A DNA stretch of 64,000 nucleotides from Protopterus annectens (Eukaryota > Chordata > Ceratodontiformes > Protopteridae), in NCBI RefSeq assembly GCF_019279795.1, contig NC_056749.1, positions 576,280,864 to 576,344,863 of the forward strand, given 5' to 3'. The translations under genes and the position numbers were made by a program. How positions within the stretch are numbered: the stretch's first letter is position 1; the number at the start of each line of letters is the position of its first letter. A model generated the notes under the pieces. It worked only from the letters and a program-made list of their open reading frames with translations, did no database searches and had not been told where the DNA came from. This document shows, piece after piece, positions 1 to 12,499 of the stretch.

Positions 1-3000
1 GATGCATGAGATGCCGCTAGGGTGCGCGTTGCTATGAGAAAGCGATTGGTGGAGATTGCCCATTCCCAAACTCTCATGGCCTCTCGACAAAGAGGGTAAG
101 ACCTTGTTCCCCTTGCTTGTTGATGTACCAGACAACAGACATGTTGTCCGATTGAATTGCAATTGTTCCCAAGGGAAGAAAGTCCTGAAGTGCTAGCAAC
201 GCCAAGAGCACTGCTCTCATCTCTAGAACATTGATATGCAGTAAGGTCTCTGAATCGCTCCACGTGCCTTGGACTGTCCGGCTCAAAGTGCCCCCACCCG
301 AGGCGGGGCGCCCGTGGGTCACCGTGGGCGAGAGGGGAGAAGCACAAATGGGCGACCTTCGTGGAGATCCGGGAGTGGAGCCACCACAAGAGGGACCGCT
401 TGCAAGCCTTGCTGATCGCTATGGGATGATGCATGGGAGAGCAAGGTATGACCACTGTACTAAGAGCGCCCACTGAAGAATGCGATATTGAGCCTGGCAA
501 GAGGAAGAAGTGCTATAGCAAGCCATGGACCCTAGAGCCCTCAGGACCAACTCCGCTGGAACAGAACTTGAATGGAGAATGGCCCGCACCTGGAGCTGCA
601 GATTTAGAACTCTGTCCGCAGTGAGGAAGGCTCAGAACTCCTTGTGTCTAGTCTGGCCCCTATGAAATCTAAGAGCTGTGTGGGCGCCAGGTTGGACTTC
701 TTTGTATTTATTGTGATGCCCAGAAATGGAGCAAGATGGAGAAAGGAGTCTCAAGGCCAAGAGAAGTAGATGCCTTGTTGGGCGATAAGAAGCCAGTCGT
801 CCAGGTAGGGAAAGACCTGCACCCCTGAAGCCTCAGGTGGGCCGCTACCACTGCTAGTACTTTGGTGAACACCCTGGGGCTGTGGTGAGACCAAAGGGAA
901 GGACCCGGAACTGGTAGTGACTGGCTCCCAGCCGAAGCGGAGAAACCTCCTGAGCGCCTGTCCATCAGGATGTGGTAGTACGCTCCCTGAGATCTATCGA
1001 GCACATCCAGTGATTTTCTCCCAGAAGGGGAGAATAGATTGCAGAGTGACCATTCGAATTTTTCTTTGGGGACTGCCAGATTCAAGAGAGAGAGGTCTAG
1101 GATTGGTCTTAGTTCCCCGCCTTTTTGGCACTAAAAGAATCTGGAGTAGAACCCTGATCCGATCTGGTCTGGGGAACGGGCTGGATGGCTCTTTTCTTTA
1201 GCAGATGGCCAATTTCTGCCAAAGCTGCCTCCCGCTGACCGGTGGTACGCCTGGGAGGGACTTCATCTTTGGAAGGTGAAGGAAAGGAATGCGATATCCC
1301 CTGGATATGATTTGGAGAACCCAGCGTCCGATGTTATGGACTCCCATGCCGCTAGGTGCCCCGAACGCCCCCGACTGCCTCCAGAGTAGAGCAGTCGGGC
1401 AACCCTCAGGGTTGCTGCGCGGGCCGCTCAGAGAAAGGTTCCCTGGACCCGAAGTTTCTGGGAGCCCCTCTGCCTCTAGGGTGGCGTCCTCCCTGTCCTC
1501 CTCTGCCACGGAAGGACTGGTTGTCCGAGCAGGCTGGGACTGCTGCGACTTCCGGAACCACATCTTCTTCTGACCCTTTGGTTCCTAGAATAGGCCTCTG
1601 GGGTGCAGAGAAGCGGATTCACGGCAGACAGCGCCTTCCGTCCTTCTCGCCTGGGTCAACGCTCTAACGGTCTTGCCAAACAGAGCAGAACCATCAAAGG
1701 GGGCGTTCGCAAACGCCTTGAAGGGCTCAGAAAATGAGTGACGGAGCCAGGCCTGACGCCCAGTGACCAGTCCTGTCCTCGCAGCTCTAGCGGCCCTCCG
1801 CATGGGAGAGTAGCCGCCTAGAAATATTTGTAACTGACCTAAGCGTGGCCATTTTGGCGGAGTGCAGAACTCTGTCCTCCTCCGAAATGGACTCAGGGGA
1901 TGCAGCGTATTCCTTAATAAGATCTCTGCATCCGAATAACGTGTGCCAAAAGTTCAGCGCCTTACCGAGAAGGTCGCCGAACTGAACATCCGCTTCCCCA
2001 AGCGGTCCATCATCCGAGACTCCTTGCTCGGTGGGTGGACTGAGGGACTCTCTTGAGCCAGTTCCCTCTTTGTGGCCGCCATCAACATGGCATCTACAGG
2101 AGGCCCCTTACTCCAATGGGTCCGGTCGGATGGCGGACTAAGGATCCTATCCGGTCTTTTGGGAATTGGCTCCACGGTGTCCGGTTCCTTCCACGCCCTG
2201 GTGGTAATAAGGTCCACCAGGGGTCGGCAGGGGACACCCAAGAGGTAGACGGGCCTGCTTCAAATGCCTCCAAGAACACGGACTCGTCCGAGGAAGACTT
2301 GGGGCAGACCACCCCCCTTTATACGGAGATTTCCATGATGTCTCCAAAGGAGACATCCTCGGGGTGACCGTGGGGAGCCTTCCCTTCCTCCAAGTCCGTG
2401 TCTTCAGTGAGAGACTCGGGAGTCAATGTGCCTCCTTAGACGTATGCTATGCGGGGCCTCCTCTGGGGGCTGTCAGAGGAGTCCTCGCAAGCAGCAATTT
2501 GCTCCAGAGGAGCAACTTGGGGCACAGAAACGGGCTGTCCCAGGGCCGGATGGTGGAAGCCTGGCCCAGTGCAGAGGGAGCGGACGGAGCCGGCAAGTGC
2601 CGGGGTCCGGAGACCCTCAACAGAGCCCTCTCCACTACATCAAAGGCCGAAGGGAGCCGACTCACCAAAGGATCCGGCAATCGCTCCCCTCGGATCCGAA
2701 GAGTGGATCGAGCCGGCGCGAAGCACTCGGATCCGAAGGGACAGTGCGCCCGACACAGACGGCGCCGAAGGAGCACTGATCCCCGGATCCGGTTCGATCC
2801 AGGCTCCGAGATCGGGTCCGACGACCGAGGGCAGGGTCCGTCCGGTACCAAGTACCATCGGCTCCGACCTCCCCGCCCGGCTGCTCGGTTCCAGCTGCTC
2901 GAACCCGGATAGCGGGTCGGAGAAGGAGCAATAGGCTTAAAAGGGTGTTGAGCTCCCCGAGGGGGGGAGGCAAGAGCACTCCCATCTGCATCTGGGCCTG

Positions 3001-3960
3001 GATGAACCTTCTCATCATCCGTCCAGATCAGCATCAGAAAGGCTATGGGTAGATTCGAAGAGGCTACCGAGGTAGGCCTGGAGTGCCTCCTCGATAGCCT
3101 CGACGGAGATCGGGTCTCCTCCTCCTCAGGACCCGTGAAAAGCACACAGGGACCGGAGCCGAAGGAGGAGACCTAACCGAACGGAGCCGGGAGAAGCTCG
3201 CTTGGCTGGCGGGCCAAACAGAGGTCTCGGCCCGCCGCCAGGTGCTTCTCCTCCGGTCCTTTTAGCAGCATCCTCTCCTCTCCAGAAGCGGGAGTTTGAG
3301 TCCCAGGAGCAGGAGGGGTGCCACAGGGGAACAACTGCAGCCGCAGGAGTTCCGGCGAGCGGAGGCGGAGCCGAGTCTGGCGGTAAAAGACCCGCCAAGA
3401 CCAGCTTGACCTCCGCTTCCTCAGTGCCCTGGGGTTGAACCCTGCACAAATGGAACAACCAGATGTGAGGTGTTCAACCCCAAGACATCTTGACACCGAG
3501 TGTGGCCATCAGCCGAGAGAGCTTATGGCCACACTGAGCATTTAAAATATAGATTTAGGCTGGTCAGCCATAATCTATAATCCAGCAAAAGTTACAGAAA
3601 GTAACTTAAAACAAAAAGACACACAGGCCTACACACACGCTCACGCAACAGCGAGGGGAGGGAATAAAAATTACTTACTTTAACTTAAAATAAACTCAAA
3701 ATACACTATAATAAAGGGAAACCTAAACTTTCACACAAATTCAGTCAAAAACCAAAAAATTCTCTGTTTTTACAAGAAAAAGAGTTCACTTAGCTGAGAG
3801 CTATGTACCCAAATCCAGTCACCAGCGCGGCAAACGAGATCTGAGGTCATGAGGGTAGAGCAGGGCATTATGGGTGAGGGGAGGAGCTGAGAGCTTGGAT
3901 CCATAGCTGGAAAACCATGCCGGTTCGGATCCGATATCGGATCCATAACCCACAGGTTGC
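1..3960 (-). mobile_element. DIRS-like retroelement fossil, truncated by window edge
   Basis: The minus strand carries the typical order of a DIRS element: a low-complexity Gag-like region (about 3145-2447), then reverse transcriptase, then RNase H nearest the window start. Seen directly: an RT entry motif with GYRIPFLHLP near 1270, an RT core with PRVFTKVLAVVAAH near 850, and an RNase H segment NVLEMRAVLLAL followed by SDNMSVVWYINKQG near 110-230. These phrases are characteristic of DIRS RT/RH. The tyrosine recombinase and the far terminus would lie left of the window. The right edge near 3960 is where GC-rich sequence gives way to AT-rich intron, so it is approximate. The copy is broken in several places and looks old. 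It sits in or beyond the SLC7A3 intron after coding exon 3. Confidence 0.82.
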
Positions 3961-4152
3961 AGACAAATGAATATCCTACTTCAGATCAACTATTCAAACT
4001 CATTCAATGCCAAGGAAAACTGTAATGGGTATAGAAAGTCAAAAAGATAAAAAGAGAGGCTGAAAACCCAAAACAAATTAGACAAAGTGTCTACGCACAC
4101 AGCAATCAACTTTATGTAGACAGTAAGAACTTCATTATCATAGGCTGTTTAC

Positions 4153-4333
4153 CTGGAGTTTCTGACAGTGGAGTTGGCCATGTTGTCACTGGAGTGATCC
4201 TGTTTCTGTTTCCAGTTCTTGAAATCTCCTTTAATAAATCCAGAAATGATGATAAAAGAAAGAACAAGCAAATTTATCGCAGTGAAGCACTTATTAACCA
4301 ACGCAGATTCACTGACACCAAACGCCAACAAGG
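4153..4333 (-). CDS. SLC7A3: SLC7A3-like cationic amino-acid transporter, coding exon 3
   Basis: This exon encodes about 60 residues, beginning LLAFGVSESALVNK and continuing through INLLVLSFIIISGFIKGD to KNWK. It matches the CAT-family segment completing TM4 and forming TM5, then the start of a large extracellular loop. The acceptor is TTTTATCCATAG at 4340-4334 and the donor is CCAG/GTAAAC at 4153/4152. It enters in phase 1 from exon 2 and leaves in phase 2. SESALV and GD..NW favour SLC7A3 over SLC7A1 (KESAMV, GSVKNW) and SLC7A2. The last residues (QKQDHSSDNMANSTVRNS) fall in the loop that varies between CATs and contain an NST sequon, in line with glycosylation known in that loop. No later exon is visible to the left, where the DIRS fossil lies. 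Confidence 0.88.
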
Positions 4334-5780
4334 CTATGGATAAAAGGAAAAGGGAAATGTCAAGCACATCAGAGTATCAGCTTCTTATTGAAAGTTATGC
4401 GTTCACATCACGCTTGCAAATGTGCCAGTTAAAAACACCCAGTTGTCATATTTCAGGACTATTTCCCTAAAATGATTCTGTACCACACTATCACCAACTG
4501 TTTTGTTCATCATGAACAGGACATATTATTTGCCCTACTCCTGACTTCTAAGATGTGTGCCTTGCCTTAAGATTTAGCTGGTCTTGAAAAATATACATTT
4601 TAGTCCACGCTTTATGTACTGCCCTTCCTGGTTAGCTGTTCGCATCTTTATTAATAACATGCCATTTTCCTTCATCAAATTTTAAATCTGTCGGAAATCC
4701 TATAATCCTCTGACAGAAAAATAAGTTGTCGTTAAGACTGATATACATACAATGGCTCCAGTATCGATACTAGTAGACAGAAGTCAAAGCATTTACAGGA
4801 ACTCAAAAAATGTACAACTTATAGTAATAAATAATAATGAAAAGAAATAATTCATTGTCCAATAAAATTAATTGTTACATTATAGGCATCAAATACAAAT
4901 GAAGTACAGAAAAATGATTTCATGAAAGGAGTAAAAACATTAAAAAAGTCAACCAGATTACACATTTGTTATACAAGCCGCAATTTAGGCTATACAAGCT
5001 TCACAAACATCCACTATTTATTTTCCTTTCCTCATTCTGCCACAAAACACCAAAGCAAATGTATGTGTAACTGGCAAAGACATTAAGGTGCATTTTACAG
5101 TCCAAAACAGCATACATTTTGCTGTGAAACACAATGTACTTCAAATTATTTTTTGCCTCAAAAATATGAATGATATAGAATTATAGAATATTCTTACAAG
5201 CCTGTTTTTTCTGTTTACAAAATGGACCCAAATGTATGTAGTGTGAGTAGGCAAGTGTATATACTATATACAGAAAAGTATTAAAATCACCAGAGCAGTC
5301 AGTTTTGAACCTGCTTAAGATCTGCAGTATCAAACCTCATACCCTGAAAGCTCTAATCCCGATTCTTTAGTGGTTATAATATGGTCCTCAACAAACTTCT
5401 TCCTACTTAAGTTTTACTTCCTAAATAGCAGAAATTTTGGACTTAACATGATTAAGCATGATAACAGTACCATGCATTGTACCGGGAAGCACCACGCATT
5501 TTACATTCTGCAGATTTTAAAATACATTAAAAAAATTCTTATAAAACACAACATTAGGAAACAGAATACTATTTTTACATGTGAAAAGTTTTACATTTGT
5601 GGACCTTTGGTCTAAGCCCTTTACTTTCAGTACAGACATGTTTGCATATATGGATGGGCAGTTAGTACAGATGAGGGAAAGTCTAAGTGACTAAATAATT
5701 CACTGTGGTAAGAAACCACACAAGCAAAGCAATTCTACAAGAACTACTGCACAAATAAATATTATGTACATTCTACTGAC
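4334..5780 (-). other. SLC7A3 intron between coding exons 2 and 3
   Basis: This is an AT-rich 1.45-kb intron with consensus donor GTCAGT (5780-5775) and acceptor CAG-type end at 4334. I see no gene, RNA gene or clear transposon in it. Its modest length argues against the most extremely expanded vertebrate genomes. Confidence 0.8.
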
Positions 5781-5939
5781 CTGTCAGCAGCATAATCAGT
5801 ACCACAGCAAATATATCTGGATATTTTGCTAGAACACCTGGTACATCCATAGAGATGTGTCCTTCGAAGAAGCTTGACATTTTTTTCTCAACCAGATTGT
5901 CGAAAGTTGAACTCCATGCTCTGGCAACACTCGCTGTGC
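5781..5939 (-). CDS. SLC7A3: SLC7A3-like cationic amino-acid transporter, coding exon 2
   Basis: This 159-nt exon has acceptor CTTTCACTCAG before 5939 and donor GACAG/GTCAGT at 5781/5780. It is in phase 1 on both sides and adds 53 codons: the split Gly, then [16 protein letters not shown], then a loop ending [20 protein letters not shown] at the start of TM4. In this family the stretch follows TM3. [14 protein letters not shown] fits SLC7A3 best; SLC7A1 and SLC7A2 have TSSVARAWS.TFDEL. The reading frame is open across the exon and continuous with exons 1 and 3, which supports a working gene rather than a processed copy. Confidence 0.9.
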
Positions 5940-8900
5940 CTGAGTGAAAGAAAATATGAAAGTGGAAAATGCTGCTAAACAGTTTAAAAACAGCAGCACG
6001 CTTAAACGTATATTCTCTTCCTATACTAAAATCAGACCAGAAATATTTATTTGACAAATGTATAGTTCAACAGAAGCCTTTTATATAGTTAATCAGACCT
6101 TGGTAAAAGCAGATAGTATTCTAAAGCAGAACCAAGCATAACAGCACTGGTTGACAGGACAAAACATTTTATTGTGTTACTGTGCAAAGAAACAACATAC
6201 AGATGTCAGGAAACATCATTGTCCTTCTCCCACGCAAAGGGAGATGGAGCTCAGGCTGTTGTGTAGGTAGACCACAAATAAAGTCTAACACACACATTCC
6301 ACCCCCAGTGGAGGATTTTTTTTTTTTGGGGGGGGGGGGGGGAGCATACTCCATTCTAGACTTCTGTCTGGCAAATGGCTTGATAGTAGCTAACACATGG
6401 TTCAGAAAGAGAAACAGTCACAAGATCACATACAAGAGTAGCCAACATGCAACACAGGTAGACTTCCTCCTAGTAAGGAAAAGGCACTGGGGTAGAATCC
6501 ATGATTACAAAGTCACCCGTAGTGAAACAGTCGGCCCACAGCATTAATCACTAATTGCCACAATAAGCTACAAGCAGTGGCCAGAAAAGGCTCTAAGGTC
6601 AATAAAGGCCAGGCTGAAGACATGGAGTTGACTGGAGAGAAAGTACAACAGTTGAAGGAATTACTCAGAGCTCTAGCACCCTAAGAAGAGGAGGAAATAG
6701 GTGGAGTGGAAGAGGAGTGGCAGTGCCTAAAACCGCATGTGTTAGGACTACGGAAAAGATATGTGGCTGAGTCAGGTATGGAAATAATGTAAATAAGGAG
6801 AGCTGGTTGTGGAATGCAGAAGTCCAGGAAGTCATCAAAAGAAAGAAGGAGTACAGGAAGAAGCGGGAGACAGAAAAGACTGACCAGGTACGAAGGACTA
6901 CTGGTTGGCTAACAACGAAGCCAAGAAAGAAGTTCCAATAGCAAAGAATAGGGTATCGGATGCACTCTACCCACTTCTGGAAAGTGACTCAGTAAGTGGC
7001 ACAAAGAAACTATATCAGGTTGCAAGGCAAAGAAAGAAAGATAAAGAAGACAGTCAAACACCCTTCATAAGGGAGGCCAGCAATAACCTGCTCACCAGTC
7101 CATAGGACAACAAAGGCAGATGGAAGGAGTATTTCCAGCAGCTTCTGAATGAAGAAAACCCCACAGAAGCTGTACTGCTCCAGAAACAGCCTACGATGAG
7201 AGAAGAAGAGGAGTCCACCTTAGAAGAAGTAAGAACAGCACTAAGGAAGATTAAGTCAGTCAGGGGAAAGCAGCAGGCTCAGATGAAGTTGCAGCAGATA
7301 TGATAAAGATGCTGGGTGAGATAGGGGGAGAAATTGCTCCTGAGGGTACTAATAGCAGTATGGATAGAAAGGCATATCCCAGATGACTGGAGAATTACAC
7401 ATACTTGTACCAGTGTACAAGAACAAAGGGGACATCCACAACTGTGGGCAGTACAGAGGCATCAAATTCCTACCACATTGCATGAAAGTTCTGGAGAGGG
7501 TGACTGATAAACGGATATGCAGAGTAGTAGAATGCAAGATGAGAAATGAGCAGTTTGGCTTCAGATCAGGATGCAGCACAACTGACCCGATGTTTACAGT
7601 GAGACAGATACTTGAGGAGAAGCTAGAGATGAGGACAGAGTTTAACTGAACATTCCTAGACTTGGAGAAAGCATATGACAAGGTCCCAAGAAAGCTGGAT
7701 CAAAGACAACAGATTACAGTGGTTTGGGCGCGTGTGTAGAAGAGCAGAAGACAAGCTGGAGAGGAAGATTTGGGACAGACAGGAAGAAAGTAAGAGGAAG
7801 AGAGGGCATCCAGCAAAGAGGTGAATGGATTTTGTGAAAGAAGATCTGCGACAGTCAGGCATGAGTGTTCAAGAAGGCAGGAGTGTGGCACTGAATCGAG
7901 AGAGTTGGCAACAGTTAACATGATATCCCGATCCCATGTAAAAAAAAATGGGAAACGGGAGGCTGATGATGATGATGCAAACTCCAAGACAATGAAATTT
8001 CATATTATCAGATATGATTTTGATACACTGGGGAAATTCCTACAGCATATAACTTGGAAAGTTCAAGGACATCTCCCGTTTTTTACTCCAGGTTTTGGGA
8101 AAGGCCACTGAATGTTATCTTAAAGTATACGCTTATTTTTTTTTAGCTAGGATTAGGGCAATAGTGCAATAGAAGAGTCCCCATCCTTACTTTCAAAAGA
8201 AATCCAAGTTAAAAAGGCAGTTATCAAGACAATGTAGTTTTAAAAGAAAGTTGCATGGCAGCTTGAGGCCAGCACTCACAGATACAGGACACTGCCACGT
8301 ACAAGCAAGAAAGAACCCTGCAGTGCTTCTCTCTCTCTCTGTGAAGCAAAATTGATTAGCGTATATACTTGGTTGAAGAATGTGTCAGAATATTAGTGTT
8401 ACCAACAAATGCAATCTTTATTAACAGAGGCACACTGAAAATCCAACTGTCAAGATCAACAGTCCTCCTTTCTCACTGCAAAAATATCTTAAGACTGCAC
8501 AATAAATTTCTGTATTCTTCTCTTCTGCATAGAGCATCAAATTAAAGTATGTTTCAGGGTACGTTAAAGCCCCCCCCCCCCGCAACATAGTTAAAGGTAT
8601 GCACCCTTTGAAGAGGTTTATGGTCTATTTCATGTTGAATGTGCCAGTTTGTCTACTAGTTTCAAAATTGCACATATTGTTTGAGTGAACAACATAAAAT
8701 GTTTAGATTTAAATGTTTTTAAATCTCAGACAATATACCAGTATTCGGTCTGTTAAAAAATAATCAAATTAACCAAACTATACTAGAACTGGGAGGTAAT
8801 GCAACCCTAAAAGAAGAACATGCCCTTCATCCCTGAGGTGTTCAACTATGGAGACAGAATAATTCAGTACAACTTTGTAGTGCTTCGCAAAAATTAATTT

Positions 8901-9022
8901 AAAGTTTCGGGTGGTACGCATAGACATGTGGCAAGTCAGCTCAATCTTCACATTTCAAGTCCTTACTTTTATGATATAATTAAATCATTTAGAATTCAGT
9001 GCATCTCATCTTGTTTTCTTAC
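5940..9022 (-). other. SLC7A3 intron 1 (between coding exons 1 and 2)
   Basis: This 3.1-kb intron has donor GTAAGA at 9022-9017. Besides the RTE fragment it holds a T8/G14 homopolymer run near 6318-6343 and a C10 run near 8571-8582. The segments 5940-6310 and 7980-9020 show nothing else I recognise. Confidence 0.75.
6346..7978 (+). mobile_element. RTE-type LINE fragment, 5'-truncated and internally deleted
   Basis: Three-frame reading gives an RTE-family ORF in order. First is the endonuclease C-terminus (LDFCLANGLIVANTWF, then HATQVDFLLVRK near 6440-6480). The EN-RT linker follows (AKKEVPIAKNR...LYQVARQRKKDKED near 6920-7050), then the start of RT (VPVYKNKGDIHNCGQYRGIK, EQFGFRSGCSTTD, FLDLEKAYDKVP near 7400-7690). 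The frame then jumps directly to the RTE C-terminus (LQWFGRV.RRAED, KRGHPAKRWMDFV near 7720-7830), so the RT palm with its catalytic aspartates is missing. The 3' end is a GATGAT short repeat, typical of RTE tails. It lies in SLC7A3 intron 1, antisense to the gene. Stops and frame shifts mark it as dead. Confidence 0.85.
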
Positions 9023-9392
9023 CTATTACATAAGAAAGTATTAGATTCCATCCTGCGATATATGCCCAAATTTCTCCAACAGTGACATAGCTGTACAAGT
9101 AGGCAGATCCAGTTTTGGGGACCCGGGCACCAAATTCAGCATAGCAGAGCCCTGCAAGTACGGAGGCAATTGCAGCAATCAGGAAGGAGAGCACAATAGC
9201 AGGACCCGCTTTGTCCCTGGCTACCTCCCCTGCTAACACATAGACCCCTGCACCAAGAGTGCTGCCCACCCCCAGGGCAATGAGGTCTAGGGTGGTCAGG
9301 CAGCGGGCAAAGCGGGTCTCTTCCATGCTGCAGTCCATCTTCTGTCTACGGATCAGCTTCTTTCCAAATTCAGCTACCTTTCTAGTGGCCAT
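9023..9392 (-). CDS. SLC7A3: SLC7A3-like cationic amino-acid transporter, first coding exon
   Basis: This encodes the N-terminus of a system y+ transporter, which imports arginine, lysine and ornithine across the plasma membrane. Translation starts at the ATG at 9392-9390 ([16 protein letters not shown]), 28 nt inside an exon whose acceptor is TTCCTGCAG (ends 9421). I prefer this Met because upstream in-frame codons lie in the intron and it aligns residue for residue with human CAT start sites. Visible parts: TM1 with [15 protein letters not shown], the unwound substrate-binding turn (residues about 41-55); TM2 (about 63-84); then [20 protein letters not shown] and TM3. Glu107, needed for transport in mouse CAT-1, is present in VGEIWAY. 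The exon ends GTAATAG/GTAAGA in phase 1. METRxARCLxTLD and [11 protein letters not shown] resemble SLC7A3 most; SLC7A1 is the main alternative. Confidence 0.9.
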
Positions 9393-9420
9393 CTTTTCAG
9401 GATCTTTTAAGTTTCTCTTT
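9393..9420 (-). other. 5' UTR part of SLC7A3 first coding exon
   Basis: The 28 nt between the splice acceptor CTGCAG (9426-9421) and the start codon imply at least one further upstream non-coding exon. The pyrimidine-rich tract before the acceptor is weak but acceptable. Confidence 0.65.
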
Positions 9421-10780
9421 CTGCAGGAATATAAACAGAAAAGTAAATAAAACATTAAAACAGATTATCACACGAGTGTTATCAACCAGTTTTCTTGCTG
9501 TAGTTCACATTTTATTTAAAATGAGCACATAATACACTTATCCCCAGCCCAAGATTAACAAATTGTGTGCCTTACTTCCAAAATGACATTCACCTGCTAT
9601 GTATTTTAGTTAAATGAGAATAGCAAACTTAGTAACAGTTTTATAACTAATCTATAACAAAACTGATGAAAGGCTTAAAAAAAGTTAGATGTTGTGAACC
9701 ACATTAAAGGGCACAAGACATAACAAACCTCCATTTACAGTCAAAAAGAAATCAAGTACTTTGCATACTGCTTTACCATTTGCAAAGGTGTCTTCTTTTT
9801 AAATATTACATTTTTCAGAAATGTCATGTTATTTATTGAGCCAGACCATTATGCTATTAAACAGTATCAATAAATCTTCACCACACATGTATATTTATTA
9901 CTATTTCTTTAAACAGACTTTGGGCCTCATGAATCAGTTTTGTACAGTTTTCCTTATAATGATTCTACCTCAACTTTATTAAATGTATATATGTGTCTGA
10001 CGTTTCCCTGCACACAGAGTGCTAGTTTTGTACAGTTTACCCAAACAAATCATGCTGTACTATACTTAGCTAGAACTGTGTACATTACATATTTATTCCA
10101 GATAACAAGAAACCAAACAAATAATTCTGTACTTACCACCGGTCTTATTTTTTGCTATAGATATTTAAAACCACATTTTTCACTAAAATATTATTTCAGA
10201 CCCCCTATCCCACTCAGTCTAGGAGGTTTTTACTGTTTGAGAATGCTTACACTGATATTTTCTGCCTTTATGTAGAAGGATTAAGAGGTTGGTGAGTGTT
10301 GCACTACATTACTGCACACCTCCTTTGTTTACATGTTAGGGGAGGGGCAATTTATAAGCCCATTTTATATTGTCTGTGACAGAATGTAACAATTATCCAA
10401 GCTTATAAGAAATTGGTCCAATCAAGATGTTCTGCAATCATAAACCATCTAATGTGAAGTGTCCTACGTTGGTGTAGACGAGCTGTTCTGTTTACTCTGC
10501 TTTATCAGCATTATGGCTAACTATGGTTTCTTCAAGCTACTGTGCAACAGAGAGCAGAAGTGAATATCCTTTTCAACACAATGTCAAAAATTACGATTTC
10601 TGCTCTTGCAAAGTGTGTGTGTTTGCTGCAGGGCAGAAGCTCCCATCAAAGCAAACTGGCTTAACATTCATGTAAATGTCAATGAATCTAGTCAAATTTT
10701 CACAAGAAATACGGTTAGAATACTATAAAAGGGTTAAACCCATGAATCTGTGAATATGTTTTTATAATTCTACAAATACA
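9421..10780. other. upstream intron, no recognised element
   Basis: This is AT-rich sequence, probably the 5'-UTR intron of SLC7A3. I see no supported gene, RNA or transposon here. Confidence 0.5.
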
Positions 10781-10874
<94 letters not shown>

Positions 10875-10909
10875 TGCATACATATATACACGTGTGTGTG
10901 TGTGTCTAT
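10781..10909. repeat. compound microsatellite (GT)n-(AT)n-(AC)n, then (GT)n
   Basis: A GT run passes directly into about 46 bp of AT and then an AC run, followed after a short spacer by another GT run. Because GT and AC are reverse complements and AT is self-complementary, the block forms one long inverted repeat able to extrude as a cruciform. Cysteine/valine-rich and threonine/histidine-rich reading frames here are artefacts of the repeat. Confidence 0.95.
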
Positions 10910-10917
10910 AAAATATT

Positions 10918-11140
10918 TTTGCTCAGTTCATGAACAATTGTTGGCTTTCTGGAACAATGTTGAAGACTGTAGTCAGAAAATAACAGACATTTGAGTTTCA
11001 GACTTCATACATTTCAGAAAATGAATGCTAATAAAAAACCTGTTACTCTGTCAACTTTCTAAGTTTATAAGAGCACTATTTCAAAAAATCCTTATTTTTG
11101 GGCCTTTGTGACCCCGGTATTTATGGCTTTGTACACACAT
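10918..11140 (+). repeat. dispersed repeat, copy 1 of the 'ggctttg / CATACCTCTCAA' family
   Basis: The segment shares an ordered series of phrases with 17435-17765 and 19838-20015: 'gaagactg.ag', 'cagacatttgag', 'cattcagaaaat.atgctaa', 'aaaacctgttact', 'tttgggcctttgtgaccc', 'atttatggctttgt'. This copy lacks the right terminus. It is a non-coding family, probably a non-autonomous DNA element. Confidence 0.55.
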
Positions 11141-12445
11141 TCAAACGCACCCATATACACAAACAAATGCATTTCCATATCTATCTGCACACACACAGGC
11201 ACACACAATTGCCCTACATCCATAAATCACTTTCCAATTCTACTCCTGAATGTTTTGTTATATACAATCATACCAGTAATAAGTACATTAGAACACATTA
11301 TCCCAAAAGGGAAAATACATTTGCTGATATTGTTTCACTGTGTTCTATCCTTTATGCAAACCCAGAAACTTGCAGGAAAAAGCAGTAGTAAAGATGTGAA
11401 AAGCCAGACCTTGACGAATATCGCTGGCAGGCTGAATGATTGCAATGGCTATATGGAAGCTTTGCAAGACTCTAAATCTCAAGTATTACAGAGCGGATCA
11501 AAATGCACTCTGGTATCACTGCCATTCAGCACTGGTGCCAGGTGTACCTACCCTGGCTTGGTGCTTCAATTTCTCTATGTTTATTCAAACTGCTTTTCCA
11601 TATCTCAGTGTCTTGAAGTCAGTTCTGCTATCAATAAAAAGCATTCCATTCTATAGTGCAATTTTTAGACAAGTATATTCCCCCACGAACCAACACACTT
11701 CGAAAGCAGGACAGACAGATACACTTCCAGTCACAATACTGTTTCCCAAAGGCAGTCTTCAATAGTCACCACCTGTCAGATACCCCCTAATTACTAGTCT
11801 ACACCCAAAAGCCCAAAACCAATAAAACTGACTCCAAGAATATATTCCCCACAAAACAGTGAAAATAACCATCCCTAGGAATCAGGATTAGTTACTACAA
11901 CTGTGTGCAATTTCTGTTCTTTGGCAAGTGATGTGAAGTTCACCACGGGAAAAGAAAGGTTATAATAGAAAACTTAAACAAACACCATTCAGGCTATCAT
12001 GATAAAAAGCAGTGACATCTGTTTGTTTAAGCTTCAAAATTCAAAGTATACCAAGACAGTGCTGGATCAAACGATTTCGGAAGACGTTCTTAATGTGAGT
12101 ATTTACCAAAGAATGAAAGCATTCACCTACAACTGATTATCTTGTTTCTGATGTCTTAAGGTGATTGTTCCAACACTGTCTTGGCGAATTTTTTTTTTTT
12201 TTTAAGTTTTTATGTGACTACCTTGTATGCTAGTTTGTTTTGTTTTCTAGACATCTGGCTGTTGATTACATTGGGTTGCTGCTTTTTATCGTGGTATACT
12301 GTTTTTTTCAGCAGCTTGAATGCCATTGTTTGGTTACCATTTATCCCCAGTGCCCAAATGCAAGTGCATCCTACCACATGATGATAAAGACCAAAAAAGC
12401 CAGAAGGAACAATCCAGGACCTCTCAATGGACCACATGCTTTTAT

Positions 12446-12449
<4 letters not shown>
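11141..12449. other. upstream intron, no recognised element
   Basis: AT-rich sequence with short ORFs that look like chance. No supported feature. Confidence 0.45.

Positions 12450-12496
<47 letters not shown>
12450..12496. repeat. (CA)n microsatellite
   Basis: Uninterrupted CA dinucleotide run of about 46 bp. Confidence 0.95.
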
Positions 12497-12497
<1 letters not shown>

Positions 12498-12499
12498 CT

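Noticed and set aside
2053-2934. Several overlapping plus-strand frames in the GC-rich region as host genes
   Set aside because: They are opposite-strand shadows of the DIRS fossil, with no recognised domain.
5370-5615. 81-codon frame in the SLC7A3 intron
   Set aside because: It is AT-rich, intronic, without domain or splice support; likely chance.
4153-9392. SLC7A3 as a processed pseudogene
   Set aside because: The coding parts are separated by introns with GT-AG sites in matching phases and the frame is open throughout.
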